This document shows positions 1 to 7,053 of a stretch of DNA of 64,000 bases, in pieces (the stretch's first letter is position 1; the number at the start of each line of letters is the position of its first letter). Location: positions 1-64,000 of the forward strand of contig JBDKTA010000008.1 of assembly GCA_039680605.1 (NCBI GenBank). The letters are read 5' to 3'. This stretch comes from Planctomycetaceae bacterium. Lineage in GTDB: Bacteria; Planctomycetota; Phycisphaerae; SM23-33. A program made the position numbers and the translations under genes. The notes beneath the pieces are model-generated. The model had not been told where the DNA came from. It did not search any database and saw only the letters and a program-made list of their open reading frames with translations.

Positions 1-26
1 GCGTCGACGACGTAATAGACTTTCAT
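1..26 (-). CDS. Start of a phage late gene cut by the window edge
   Basis: An ATG at 26-24 on the minus strand begins M-K-V-Y-Y-V-V-D-A and runs off the window. It overlaps the TGA of the upstream gene as ATGA, suggesting translational coupling, and a G-rich AAGGGGG sequence lies just upstream as a ribosome binding site. Too little is visible to name a function; by position it is a structural or tail gene. Confidence 0.55.
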
Positions 27-436
27 TTGGCCCCCCTTGCCGCCGCCAAACGGGATTCGGCTGCTGAGGCGTAATCTTCCGCCGCCAGCGATTCCTTCAC
101 CTGCGCGCGGGCCTTGGCGTGTTTGCCAGCCGTCGACGGGTCCAGCGGGTCGCTGCTCATGGCTTCGACCGTGAGCTTGCTCGTCATCCGCTTCATGCCC
201 TCAGCCTGCGCCCGTGCGGCGGTCGCCCGCTGACTGAGCTTGTTCACCGCCAGCGACAGGCGCTTGGCCGGCGTGTCATGCACAGCGAGGTCAACCAGCA
301 ACGAATTGCCCGGCTCAAGGACGGTCTTTGCCGGGATGCCCCCGCTAAACGTGCGGATCACGTCGCCGGGCTTGCGGCCTTTGGCGTCGCCCTCCAGAGC
401 GATCACCGCGACGGAGTTTTTCAGAGCCTTGGCCAT
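23..436 (-). CDS. Hypothetical phage late protein
   Basis: 137 residues starting M-A-K-A-L-K-N-S-V; the ATG follows AGAGGTC, so I prefer it to an in-frame ATG 69 bases upstream. The N-terminal 60 residues look beta-rich and hydrophobic (VAVIALEGD, GNSLLVDLAVHD); the C-terminal half is a charged Ala/Lys/Arg helix. I do not recognise the family. It lies directly downstream of the cement-protein gene in the late operon and its stop overlaps the next gene, so a small structural role (head completion or accessory decoration) is plausible but unproven. Confidence 0.6.
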   Translation of the reverse strand: MAKALKNSVAVIALEGDAKGRKPGDVIRTFSGGIPAKTVLEPGNSLLVDLAVHDTPAKRLSLAVNKLSQRATAARAQAEGMKRMTSKLTVEAMSSDPLDPSTAGKHAKARAQVKESLAAEDYASAAESRLAAARGAK

Positions 437-469
437 GACCTCTATTCGGCAAAGCCCGCCCAAACGGCT

Positions 470-503
470 GCGGCCGCCCCTGCAACGAGCAGGGAGCGGC
501 CGC
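470..503 (-). other. Strong intercistronic hairpin
   Basis: GCGGCCGC (470-477) pairs with the same self-complementary octamer at 496-503, and CCCTGC (478-483) pairs with GCAGGG (489-494), leaving a five-base loop and one bulged A. It lies between two late genes and is not followed by a T tract, so it may stabilise or process mRNA rather than terminate. Confidence 0.5.
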
Positions 504-529
504 AAGGCCTTGGCATTGAGTGCTGTCGA

Positions 530-1879
530 TTACGCCGGGTTGAGCCACGCCGAGGCGGTGACCGACGCCACGCGGCCGGCGACGTACCAGCGCAGGCGCA
601 CGTAGCGCTGCGTGATGCCCACCAGCTTGACGATCTGCTCTGCGGCCGTCACGGCGAACCTCAGGCCGGTCGAGGCGTACGTTACGCCGTCGGCGCTTTC
701 CTGGACCTCGCATTCCAGCGGTTCGAGAATGCTGACATGCGCGTCGGCGGTCAGGCTCGACGCGGTGCCCGCCAGCACGAACGCCAGCTTGACGTAGCGG
801 GCGAGGGCCTTGAATCCGATCTCGTACTCAGCGGCCTCATCGACGACGATCCGGGCCCCGGTCGAGGTCCACGTTTCGCCGTCGGCGCTCTCCATCACCT
901 CGACGGCGTAGCTCTCGCTGGCGACGATCGCCGCAGAGGCGGTCAGGCTCGACGCCGTGCCCGCCAGGGCGAAGGCCAGCTTCACGTACCGCTGCGAGGC
1001 CACAAACGGGATCGTGTATTCCGTCGCCGCAGCGACGGTGATCTTCGCCCCGGTGGAGGTCCAGGCCTGCTCGTCGGCGCTTTCCATGACCTCGGCGGTG
1101 TACGCCTCGTAGGCGGTGATCGCCGCGTCGAGCGTCATCGACGGCTCGTCGCCGCCCAGGGTCGCGACGAACTTGACGTAGCGCTTGGAGGCGGTGAAGT
1201 GGCCGCTGACTGCGGCCGCCGCCGCGACGGTGAACTTCAGGCCCGTGGTTGTCCACGCCTGCTCGTCGGCCGACTCGAACACTTCGACAGTGTAGGTCTC
1301 CGTGCCGGCCGAGGTCTTGACGGCCGTCACGTCCATCGTGAACTCCATCGGCCCGTCGATTACGCGGCCCAGGTCCACGGTCGATTCGCTGTCGGCGGTA
1401 GCCGCGATCACCTGGGCCGACGCCAGCTCCAGATCGGCCGGGTCGAACGCCGCCAGGGCCGTCACGTCCAGGCTGATCGCCATCGGCCCGCCCGCCGCCG
1501 TCGCGCCCAGATCCACCGTCGATTCGCTGTCGCCGTCTGCAACGACTGCCTGGGCGTCCATCAGTTCCAGATCGTCGCTGTCGAACAGCGCCAGGTCCGT
1601 CACGTCCAGCAGGACCTTGAGCGGAACGTCGCGGTCGGGCTCGAACGCCTCGCCCAGATCGGCGACGGCCTCGCTGTCGCCGCTGGCGGTCACCGCCTGG
1701 GCGGTCATCAGGTCCAGATCGCCCGCCGCATGGGCGGTCAGGGCCGTGACGTTCAGATCCAGAAGCACCGGCATGTGCGGGACGGGGGCAAAGCCTTCGC
1801 CCAGGTCGATCACGGCAGCGCTGACGCCGTCTGCGGCGAGGGTCTGGGCGTTCATCAACTGGGACAGTACGTCTTTCAT
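530..1879 (-). CDS. Giant multi-module Bbp16-like capsid cement protein
   Basis: 449 residues from the ATG that begins M-K-D-V-L-S-Q (GAGGATC upstream). It is built from the same two half-domains as the 117-residue protein encoded next to it. The N-terminal part has four copies of a half-domain with the pattern AQxxxAxGDSExxVDLG followed by LDVTAL. The C-terminal part has four copies of a half-domain with ExxESADEQAWTSTG, then FxASxRYVKL and GTxxSLTA. The small protein has one of each. The family resembles the Bordetella phage BPP-1 Bbp16 cement/decoration proteins encoded beside the major capsid gene (recognised by motif, not searched). The 4N+4C order instead of (NC)x4 is unusual. Role inferred: capsid decoration or a capsid-associated fibre. 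Confidence 0.6.
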   Translation of the reverse strand: MKDVLSQLMNAQTLAADGVSAAVIDLGEGFAPVPHMPVLLDLNVTALTAHAAGDLDLMTAQAVTASGDSEAVADLGEAFEPDRDVPLKVLLDVTDLALFDSDDLELMDAQAVVADGDSESTVDLGATAAGGPMAISLDVTALAAFDPADLELASAQVIAATADSESTVDLGRVIDGPMEFTMDVTAVKTSAGTETYTVEVFESADEQAWTTTGLKFTVAAAAAVSGHFTASKRYVKFVATLGGDEPSMTLDAAITAYEAYTAEVMESADEQAWTSTGAKITVAAATEYTIPFVASQRYVKLAFALAGTASSLTASAAIVASESYAVEVMESADGETWTSTGARIVVDEAAEYEIGFKALARYVKLAFVLAGTASSLTADAHVSILEPLECEVQESADGVTYASTGLRFAVTAAEQIVKLVGITQRYVRLRWYVAGRVASVTASAWLNPA

Positions 1880-1908
1880 GGCATGATCCTCATGTGAGTT
1901 TGTGATAT

Positions 1909-1941
1909 CCCGCGCACCTAGCGGGACGCATTGGTCCAATG
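1909..1941. promoter_or_regulatory. Two short dyads upstream of the giant cement gene
   Basis: CCCGC and GCGGG (1909-1925) can form a small hairpin and CATTGGTCCAATG (1929-1941) is a perfect 13-base palindrome. They lie between the terminator of the upstream gene and the start at 1879, where a promoter or operator for the giant cement gene would be expected. No clear -35/-10 pair was found. Confidence 0.3.
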
Positions 1942-1950
1942 GTCATTCGG

Positions 1951-1990
1951 TAAAAACAAAGACGCGCCGTTTGCGGGCGGCGCGTCTTTG
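1951..1990 (-). terminator. Rho-independent terminator after the small cement gene
   Basis: On the minus strand AAAGACGCGCCG pairs with CGGCGCGTCTTT around a short loop, followed by GTTTTTACC. It lies about 45 bases past the stop of the 117-residue cement gene. Confidence 0.85.
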
Positions 1991-2034
1991 CGGCACTTGA
2001 ACCCGTTCCAACAAGGAACGGAGCAAAAGGACAC

Positions 2035-2388
2035 TTACGGTAAGCTGATCCAGGCCGAGGCCGTCACGGACGGCGTCGTGCCCCCCAGCGTCCAGACCAG
2101 CTTCTGGTAGCGCTTGGTGGCGCTGAAGAGCTTGCTGATCTGGCCGACCGCCGCGACGGTCAGCAGCAGCCCCGTCGCGGTCCAGGCCTGCAGGTCATCC
2201 GATTCCTGCACCTCGGCGGTGTAGGTCTCGTTGCCGGTGACTGCATCGAGGGCCGTGACGTTCATATCGAGCCGGGCGGCCTTGTCCGGGGTCGGGGCGA
2301 AGCCCACGCCCAGATCGACGACGCTTTCGCTGTCGCCGGTTTCGGCCAGCGTCTGGGCGTTCATCAGTTGTTGTAGTGCATCGAGCAA
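2035..2388 (-). CDS. Bbp16-like capsid cement protein (single module)
   Basis: 117 residues. The start is TTG at 2388, chosen because GGAGAC lies upstream at normal spacing. One N half-domain (MNAQTLAETGDSESVVDLG, then LDMNVTALD) is followed by one C half-domain (YTAEVQESDDLQAWTATG, then FSATKRYQKLVW and GGTTPSVTASAW). The gene sits directly downstream of the major capsid gene, as cement genes do in BPP-1-like phages, and has terminators on both sides. Known role of the family: trimeric decoration stabilising the capsid. Assignment is by motif and context. Confidence 0.65.
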   Translation of the reverse strand: MLDALQQLMNAQTLAETGDSESVVDLGVGFAPTPDKAARLDMNVTALDAVTGNETYTAEVQESDDLQAWTATGLLLTVAAVGQISKLFSATKRYQKLVWTLGGTTPSVTASAWISLP

Positions 2389-2414
2389 GTCAGTGTCTCC
2401 TGAAAAGGGTCCGT

Positions 2415-2460
2415 GAAAAAGTTACGCCGCCGGCCGCTCTGCCCATCAGCGGCCGGCGGC
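2415..2460 (-). terminator. Rho-independent terminator after the major capsid gene
   Basis: A 13-bp stem (GCCGCCGGCCGCT with AGCGGCCGGCGGC) is followed on the minus strand by GTAACTTTTTC. It starts within ten bases of the capsid stop codon. Confidence 0.85.
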
Positions 2461-2469
2461 ACGTTTGGC

Positions 2470-3405
2470 TTACGCCGGGTTACTGTTGAGGATGCCCGCG
2501 TAGCGCACGGCGCAGCGGGGGTGATGGGCGGCCATGCCGGCCCGGCCTTCGACCACCGTGATATCCTGAGTGCCGCTCATGCCGCGATCGGCGACTTCCA
2601 GGAAGTTGTTGGCGTTGCGGGCCAGGCCCACCACGTCTTCCTCGTCGTTGACGCCGGGCACGAAGACGATGATCGAGCCGCTCACCGACGAGTTGCCCCG
2701 CGTCTCGTTGAAGGCCATGATCTCGGCGCCCAGTTCGTCATCGCCGGGGACGATGATCTGAGCCCCGCCGTAGCGGGTCACGATGTTCTGGCCCTGCCAC
2801 TCGGCCATCGAGATGACCGTGGCGCCACGGGTCCGCAGCACCGAGCCCAGGCGGATCTGCATCGCCGAGCCCATCAGCAGGACCTTGCGCGTGTTGTCGC
2901 CGGGCACGCGGGCGATCAGGCCGTCCAGGACTTCCAGGTCGATCGTGCCGCCGTGGGTTCCGGCGTACACCAGGTTGTCCCCGGCGATGCGGCGGTAGAG
3001 GCCGTCGAAGCCGGTGGGTCTGGTGGCCGTCGAGCCCTTGATGAAGTTCTTGACGTAGAACCTCGCCGCCGCCTTGGTCTTCTTGGCGATGCGGTCGGCC
3101 TTGACGCGGGTATTGCCCGAGAGCTGGCGGTCGATGTTGACCTCGCCGCCCATGATCGCCAGCCGTTCGATCACGGGGTTGTTGATGCCGCTGGTCTTTT
3201 CAGCGGCGGTGTAGTCGGCGTTGAGCGCGCGGAAGCCGACGCCGCCCAGGGACGCCTCGCGATTGTATTCGTAGCTGATCGCCTCGGCCGTGTCCTGGAA
3301 CCGCAGGACGTTGAACAGCGGATTGGTCGCCACGAACGTTTCGACCACGCCGCGAGCCACTGCGTTGGGGGTCATCGCGGCGTACTGAATGAGCAACTCT
3401 GCCAT
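2470..3405 (-). CDS. Phage major capsid protein
   Basis: 311 residues; the ATG at 3405 follows CGGAGAATAGAC. The protein opens with an N-arm (MTPNAVARGVVETFVATNPLFNVLRF), has a central stretch GGEVNIDRQL and ends with GVRYAGI-like residues (AVRYAGILN), a layout typical of HK97-fold major capsid proteins of the BPP-1/podovirus-like group. The gene lies between a putative scaffold gene and two cement-protein genes, the usual head order. It has its own terminator, consistent with a highly expressed transcript. Function inferred from size, motifs and neighbours; the HK97 fold was not tested. Confidence 0.8.
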   Translation of the reverse strand: MAELLIQYAAMTPNAVARGVVETFVATNPLFNVLRFQDTAEAISYEYNREASLGGVGFRALNADYTAAEKTSGINNPVIERLAIMGGEVNIDRQLSGNTRVKADRIAKKTKAAARFYVKNFIKGSTATRPTGFDGLYRRIAGDNLVYAGTHGGTIDLEVLDGLIARVPGDNTRKVLLMGSAMQIRLGSVLRTRGATVISMAEWQGQNIVTRYGGAQIIVPGDDELGAEIMAFNETRGNSSVSGSIIVFVPGVNDEEDVVGLARNANNFLEVADRGMSGTQDITVVEGRAGMAAHHPRCAVRYAGILNSNPA

Positions 3406-3438
3406 GTCTATTCTCCGATACAGGATGTCACGTTGGGA

Positions 3439-3459
3439 CCGGCCGCCACAAGCGGCCGG
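3439..3459 (-). other. Hairpin between scaffold-like and capsid genes
   Basis: CCGGCCGC (3439-3446) and GCGGCCGG (3452-3459) form a perfect 8-bp stem with loop CACAA. No T tract follows on the minus strand, so it is more likely an mRNA processing or stability element than a terminator. Confidence 0.4.
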
Positions 3460-3477
3460 CCCCGCCGCGATGTCGTC

Positions 3478-4017
3478 TTACTTCTTCGCCGCTTCGGCCA
3501 GGCCGGCGGCGATCTTCTGGGTGGGGCTGAGCTTCTCGATGTCGGCGGCCGAGGAACTGGCGGCGGCCGGGGCGGCAGCGCCAACGTCGGCGGGCTTGAA
3601 CGCTCCGCTGTCCACGTCGCCCTTGTACGCGGCGGCGGCGGCGTCGACGGCGGCCTTGAGGGCGTCGGGGTCTTCGGTTTCGGGAACGCCCTTGAGGTAC
3701 GCCGCCGGGATCTTGGGCGCGTTGGCGGCGATGTAGTCGTCGCGGGCCTTGGCGGCCTTGGCCTTGTCGGCCTTGGCCTGCTCGTCCTTGGCGGCAGCGG
3801 CGGCGGCCGCGTCCTGCTGGGCCTTGATCGTGTCGGCGACAATCGCCTTGATGGCCGACTCGTCGACGGGCTTGCCGTTGACCTTGATGCCTTCGAGCTG
3901 CGCGGCGATCTGGTCGCTGAGGTCCTTGATCTGTTTCTTGGTCATCTCGGCAGCGCCGCTGATGGCGTTGTCGATAATGCCGATGATCTCCTGTCTGTCT
4001 TCCGCTGCGATGGCCAT
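3478..4017 (-). CDS. Ala/Lys-rich putative capsid scaffold protein
   Basis: 179 residues from the ATG at 4017 (AAAGGACGG upstream); an in-frame upstream ATG at 4053 lacks a good site. The sequence is very rich in Ala, Lys, Asp and Glu with a predicted long helix in the middle (QQDAAAAAAAKDEQAKADKAK) and a low-complexity Ala/Ser tail. Phage scaffolding proteins are commonly short, helical and acidic/basic and lie directly upstream of the major capsid gene, exactly as here. No enzyme motif is visible, so the call rests on composition and position. Confidence 0.6.
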   Translation of the reverse strand: MAIAAEDRQEIIGIIDNAISGAAEMTKKQIKDLSDQIAAQLEGIKVNGKPVDESAIKAIVADTIKAQQDAAAAAAAKDEQAKADKAKAAKARDDYIAANAPKIPAAYLKGVPETEDPDALKAAVDAAAAAYKGDVDSGAFKPADVGAAAPAAASSSAADIEKLSPTQKIAAGLAEAAKK

Positions 4018-4081
4018 AAGCCGTCCTTTCGTTGTTAGCCGGCAGTGTTCCATGCGGCCCGCCGTCGCCGCTCAATAACGT

Positions 4082-4348
4082 CTATTCGGAATTTCTCTTT
4101 GCCTTGCGCTTCTTGCCGGGCTTGTACCCTGGCACCGGCATCCAGTGTGTAAGGCTCAGATTCTTGCGGCCGAATGAATCACGCCAACAACTCTTGCCCT
4201 TCGCATTTGGGTGGTAATAGTCCCACATGTAAGTCGACGGGAAGTTCCACGGGCAGAGGCGGCCGTCCTTTTCAACCATCGGCATGGTGCATGCGAGTAC
4301 AGGCGTTCCGTCTTTGGGCGCTGTGTCTATTGGCTGCCATTCGTTCAT
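4082..4348 (-). CDS. DUF551 family protein
   Basis: 88 residues from an ATG preceded by GGAGAAGATT; an in-frame GTG four codons upstream is less likely. The N-terminus WQPIDTAPKDGTPVL and the C-terminal LTHWMPVPGY are the family signature of DUF551, a small domain common in phages and with unknown role. Here it is inserted in the head operon between the minor capsid gene and the scaffold-like gene, an unusual place because such genes are usually found in early regions. The end is basic (KPGKKRKAKRNSE), which would suit nucleic acid or capsid binding. Confidence 0.75.
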   Translation of the reverse strand: MNEWQPIDTAPKDGTPVLACTMPMVEKDGRLCPWNFPSTYMWDYYHPNAKGKSCWRDSFGRKNLSLTHWMPVPGYKPGKKRKAKRNSE

Positions 4349-4360
4349 AATCTTCTCCAC

Positions 4361-5440
4361 CTATTCCGGACCTACCGGCTCGGCCGGCCCGCCGCGCTGG
4401 CCGTCGTACTTCTTGCGGGCGGCGAACATCTTGTCGATGCCCTGGTACGCCTTCTGAGCCTGGCGGCCGTCCATGCCGAGGAACTTTTCGTTGATCCGTC
4501 CGGTCGACAATTCTTTGGCCGTTGCCAGCTTCGCCACGAACGGAGCGAGGTTGTGCGTGCAATTGGGGTGGAACGGCGGTCCGCTCGATGGGATCGACGA
4601 CAGCGGCGGATACTCCCCGCTCTGACCCGAGACGCTGAAAATCTTGCCCACGTAGAAATCGCAGAAGTCCCCGCTGAAGGGACCGGTGATGGTGACCAGG
4701 TCCAGCAGCATCGGGTCGCCAAGCTCCTCGCCTGTCTCCTGCAGGCGCTGCTTGGTCGCCTCGCTGACCGCCTGGCGAAGCTGGTAGCTGGCGACCAGCG
4801 TGCAGTACTGGGTGACTCGGATGGGATGGTCGCTGCGGCCGGGGGTGATGTACCCGTCCTGAAAGTCGGCGATCTGTTTGAGCTGCTCATCGGACAGTGC
4901 GCCGCTTTCGGCGAGCTCGCGGCCGCCCTCGGCCAGGCGGTCCCGCACGTTGCGTGCGATCTTGCCGATGGATCCTCCGCTGATCAGGCCCTTGGCGATC
5001 ACCGTCGAGAGCTCGGGATTGCTCACCAGGACCTGCTGAGTCGTCGCGATGATGCGCCGGCAGTTGTCGGCCATCGACTTGTTCGCCCCCGCCAGGTCCC
5101 GCGCGAGCTGAGAGGCAAACGTGTTCACCGCCCGCTCATTGATCTTCATCCACTGGGCGTCGATCCCACCGGCCAGCGGAGTCTTCAGGCCAATCCGCAG
5201 CAGCTCGTTATCCGCCCACGCCGCCCCGGCCCGGTACAGCGGCCCGACGTTTCCGCCTACCCAGCGGTCGGAGGCGATGCCCAGCCGCCGCTCGATCGCC
5301 CGCACCTGGGGGATCAGCACGGCGGCCTTGCCACGCTGAAAGTCGGTCCCAGAGAGCAGCCCCACCAGGTCCTTTTGGGCCTGTCCGTAGAGCCGCTGGA
5401 GGACGGCCAACTGCTGATCGGATGGTTGGGGTGTCTGCAT
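4361..5440 (-). CDS. Phage minor capsid / head morphogenesis protein
   Basis: 359 residues. The C-terminal third has the hallmarks of the SPP1 gp7 / phage minor capsid protein 2 group: GDFCDFYVGKIFS, then PPLSSIPSSGPPFHPNCTH, where the H-P-N-C element is conserved and may bind metal. The N-terminal 200 residues are helical. It follows the portal gene, as in SPP1-like head operons, where the protein assists procapsid assembly and DNA ejection. The ribosome binding site is weak, and the upstream gap holds two hairpins. Function from motif and order. Confidence 0.75.
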   Translation of the reverse strand: MQTPQPSDQQLAVLQRLYGQAQKDLVGLLSGTDFQRGKAAVLIPQVRAIERRLGIASDRWVGGNVGPLYRAGAAWADNELLRIGLKTPLAGGIDAQWMKINERAVNTFASQLARDLAGANKSMADNCRRIIATTQQVLVSNPELSTVIAKGLISGGSIGKIARNVRDRLAEGGRELAESGALSDEQLKQIADFQDGYITPGRSDHPIRVTQYCTLVASYQLRQAVSEATKQRLQETGEELGDPMLLDLVTITGPFSGDFCDFYVGKIFSVSGQSGEYPPLSSIPSSGPPFHPNCTHNLAPFVAKLATAKELSTGRINEKFLGMDGRQAQKAYQGIDKMFAARKKYDGQRGGPAEPVGPE

Positions 5441-5589
5441 AGGGGCAAAAATCCGCTTTCGCTACCTCAATCCGGCCCGCCAGAAGGCCCTGCTACGCCG
5501 TAGAAATGCCCCTGTGGGGCATTCAAGGGCGTCCGGGCTACAACCGGACGGGCTAAATCAACCTGGGGCCAATTCTCCGCTTTGCCGGA
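5441..5589 (-). other. Non-coding spacer with tandem hairpins
   Basis: Between portal and minor capsid genes. AATGCCCC/GGGGCATT (5505-5523, loop TGT) and CGTCCGG/CCGGACG (5530-5550) are perfect stems only six bases apart. There is no T tract. The density of hairpins resembles dispersed host intergenic elements rather than phage sequence. Confidence 0.45.
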
Positions 5590-7041
5590 TCACCCCTGCG
5601 GGGCGGTCTGGGCGTCCGGATCGGCCTGGCTTTCGTCGATCACGCTGGCCGGATCGGCAAATCCGGTCGGCAGGCTCGCGGCCTCTTCGTCGGCCAGCAG
5701 TTGGAGCTCTTCCTCGACGACGTTCATGTCGCCGTCATGGATCCACATCAGCGCCCGCTTGCGCGACAGCAGCCCCGCGCTGCGATAGCCGACGATGACC
5801 CTCATGTCGTCCTCGGGGTCAGACGGCAGCCCGTCGCTCCAGGTCAGCGACACCGCCTTGACCTCGTAGCGCCCCACGCCCAGGCCGAAGGCGTTGTCCA
5901 TCAGCATCATCACGCGGATGGACCGCTTGACCGCAGGCGACATGTAGAGGCGCTTGCGCTTCACGCGGGCCATCGTCTGGTTGACCTGGAGCTTGAACTT
6001 CTTCCACGTCTCTGCAGAGGTCGCCCCGCCGCCGACGCCCATGAGCACGGGGGCCATCTCCAGCTCGCCGTAGACGCTGTCGCGGGCGTTGACCAGAGAG
6101 GCCGCCGCGTCAGGGAGCTTGGCGTCCCACGTGACGTAGCGCATCGCGTCTTTGGACATGTCGTCGACGGCCAGCACGTCGCCGGTCTTCAGGTTGCCCT
6201 GGGCGTCGAACAGGCTCTCCAGCGCCTGGGCGACCGGGTCGCCGTGCTTGTCGAGTATGCGGCTGATCTGGGAGCGGCGGTTGTTGACCTCGTCGATCAG
6301 GCTGTTCACTTCGCCGCAGTAGTCCGTCGCCCCGACGCCGCCGGTGGAGAAGTTGCAGACCTCGATCACGGTCAGTTCGTCGATCTTGGTTTCCTGGACT
6401 TCCTCAATGCCCGCCTCGACGACGGCCAGATCCACGCGGGCCTTGACGGCGTTGCCGTCGAGCAGATACGCCTGGTGGACGATCTTGCCCACCGTGTGCT
6501 CGATCACGCGGACGTACTTATTCCCGGCGACCGTCACGACGTACTTCACCACGGCGGCGATGAGGTTCTTGCCCGTGGCGTCGTAGCGGGGGTGGATGTT
6601 CTCGGGCGTGATCGAGTCGAGCTTCACCACGCCGCCCTGGACGATCACCTGCCAGTACGCACGGCCCGCCCATGAGGCCGTCGCCGCCGCCTCGTAGTGC
6701 ATCGTCGCCAGGCTCGACTGCTCTGAAAGACGGGTGATGGCGGCCTTGGCTTTGGGGTCGGAGTCTTCCGGCTCGATCGTCAGCGGCTCGCCGCACAGGA
6801 GGTCGGCGTACTTGAGGCTCGCGCGGCCGGCGATGTTCTCGGTGAGGTACATCACATTGGCGGCGTTAGGACCCAGGGCCTTGTAGATGTGCTGGGTGCG
6901 GTTGCCCCGGTAGAAGTATTCCTTGTGTCGGCCCTCGTAGATCTGGCGCAGCCCTTCGAGGTTCTTGATGCGAGAGCGCTCCGCTTCGCTCATCCACGGT
7001 GCGTTGTTGGTCAGCAGGTCGGGGGTCTTGAACGTAGCCAT
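5590..7041 (-). CDS. Phage portal protein, SPP1 Gp6-like
   Basis: 483 residues; the ATG at 7041 follows CAGGAG. The order of motifs fits SPP1 Gp6-type portals: N-terminal helices with RIKNLEGLRQIYEGRHKEYF, a wing region, the stem with LDKHGDPVAQALESLFD, and a C-terminal region with VNQTMARVKRKRLYMSPAVKR. Portal proteins form the dodecameric ring at the capsid vertex through which DNA is packed. The gene sits directly after the large terminase and before the minor capsid protein, the standard order. Confidence 0.85.
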   Translation of the reverse strand: MATFKTPDLLTNNAPWMSEAERSRIKNLEGLRQIYEGRHKEYFYRGNRTQHIYKALGPNAANVMYLTENIAGRASLKYADLLCGEPLTIEPEDSDPKAKAAITRLSEQSSLATMHYEAAATASWAGRAYWQVIVQGGVVKLDSITPENIHPRYDATGKNLIAAVVKYVVTVAGNKYVRVIEHTVGKIVHQAYLLDGNAVKARVDLAVVEAGIEEVQETKIDELTVIEVCNFSTGGVGATDYCGEVNSLIDEVNNRRSQISRILDKHGDPVAQALESLFDAQGNLKTGDVLAVDDMSKDAMRYVTWDAKLPDAAASLVNARDSVYGELEMAPVLMGVGGGATSAETWKKFKLQVNQTMARVKRKRLYMSPAVKRSIRVMMLMDNAFGLGVGRYEVKAVSLTWSDGLPSDPEDDMRVIVGYRSAGLLSRKRALMWIHDGDMNVVEEELQLLADEEAASLPTGFADPASVIDESQADPDAQTAPQG

Positions 7042-7053
7042 GAAAAACTCCTG

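Noticed and set aside
119-1897. Long plus-strand frame opposite the cement and hypothetical late genes
   Set aside because: It is the antisense of high-GC genes, rich in Arg, Gly and His, with no start signal.
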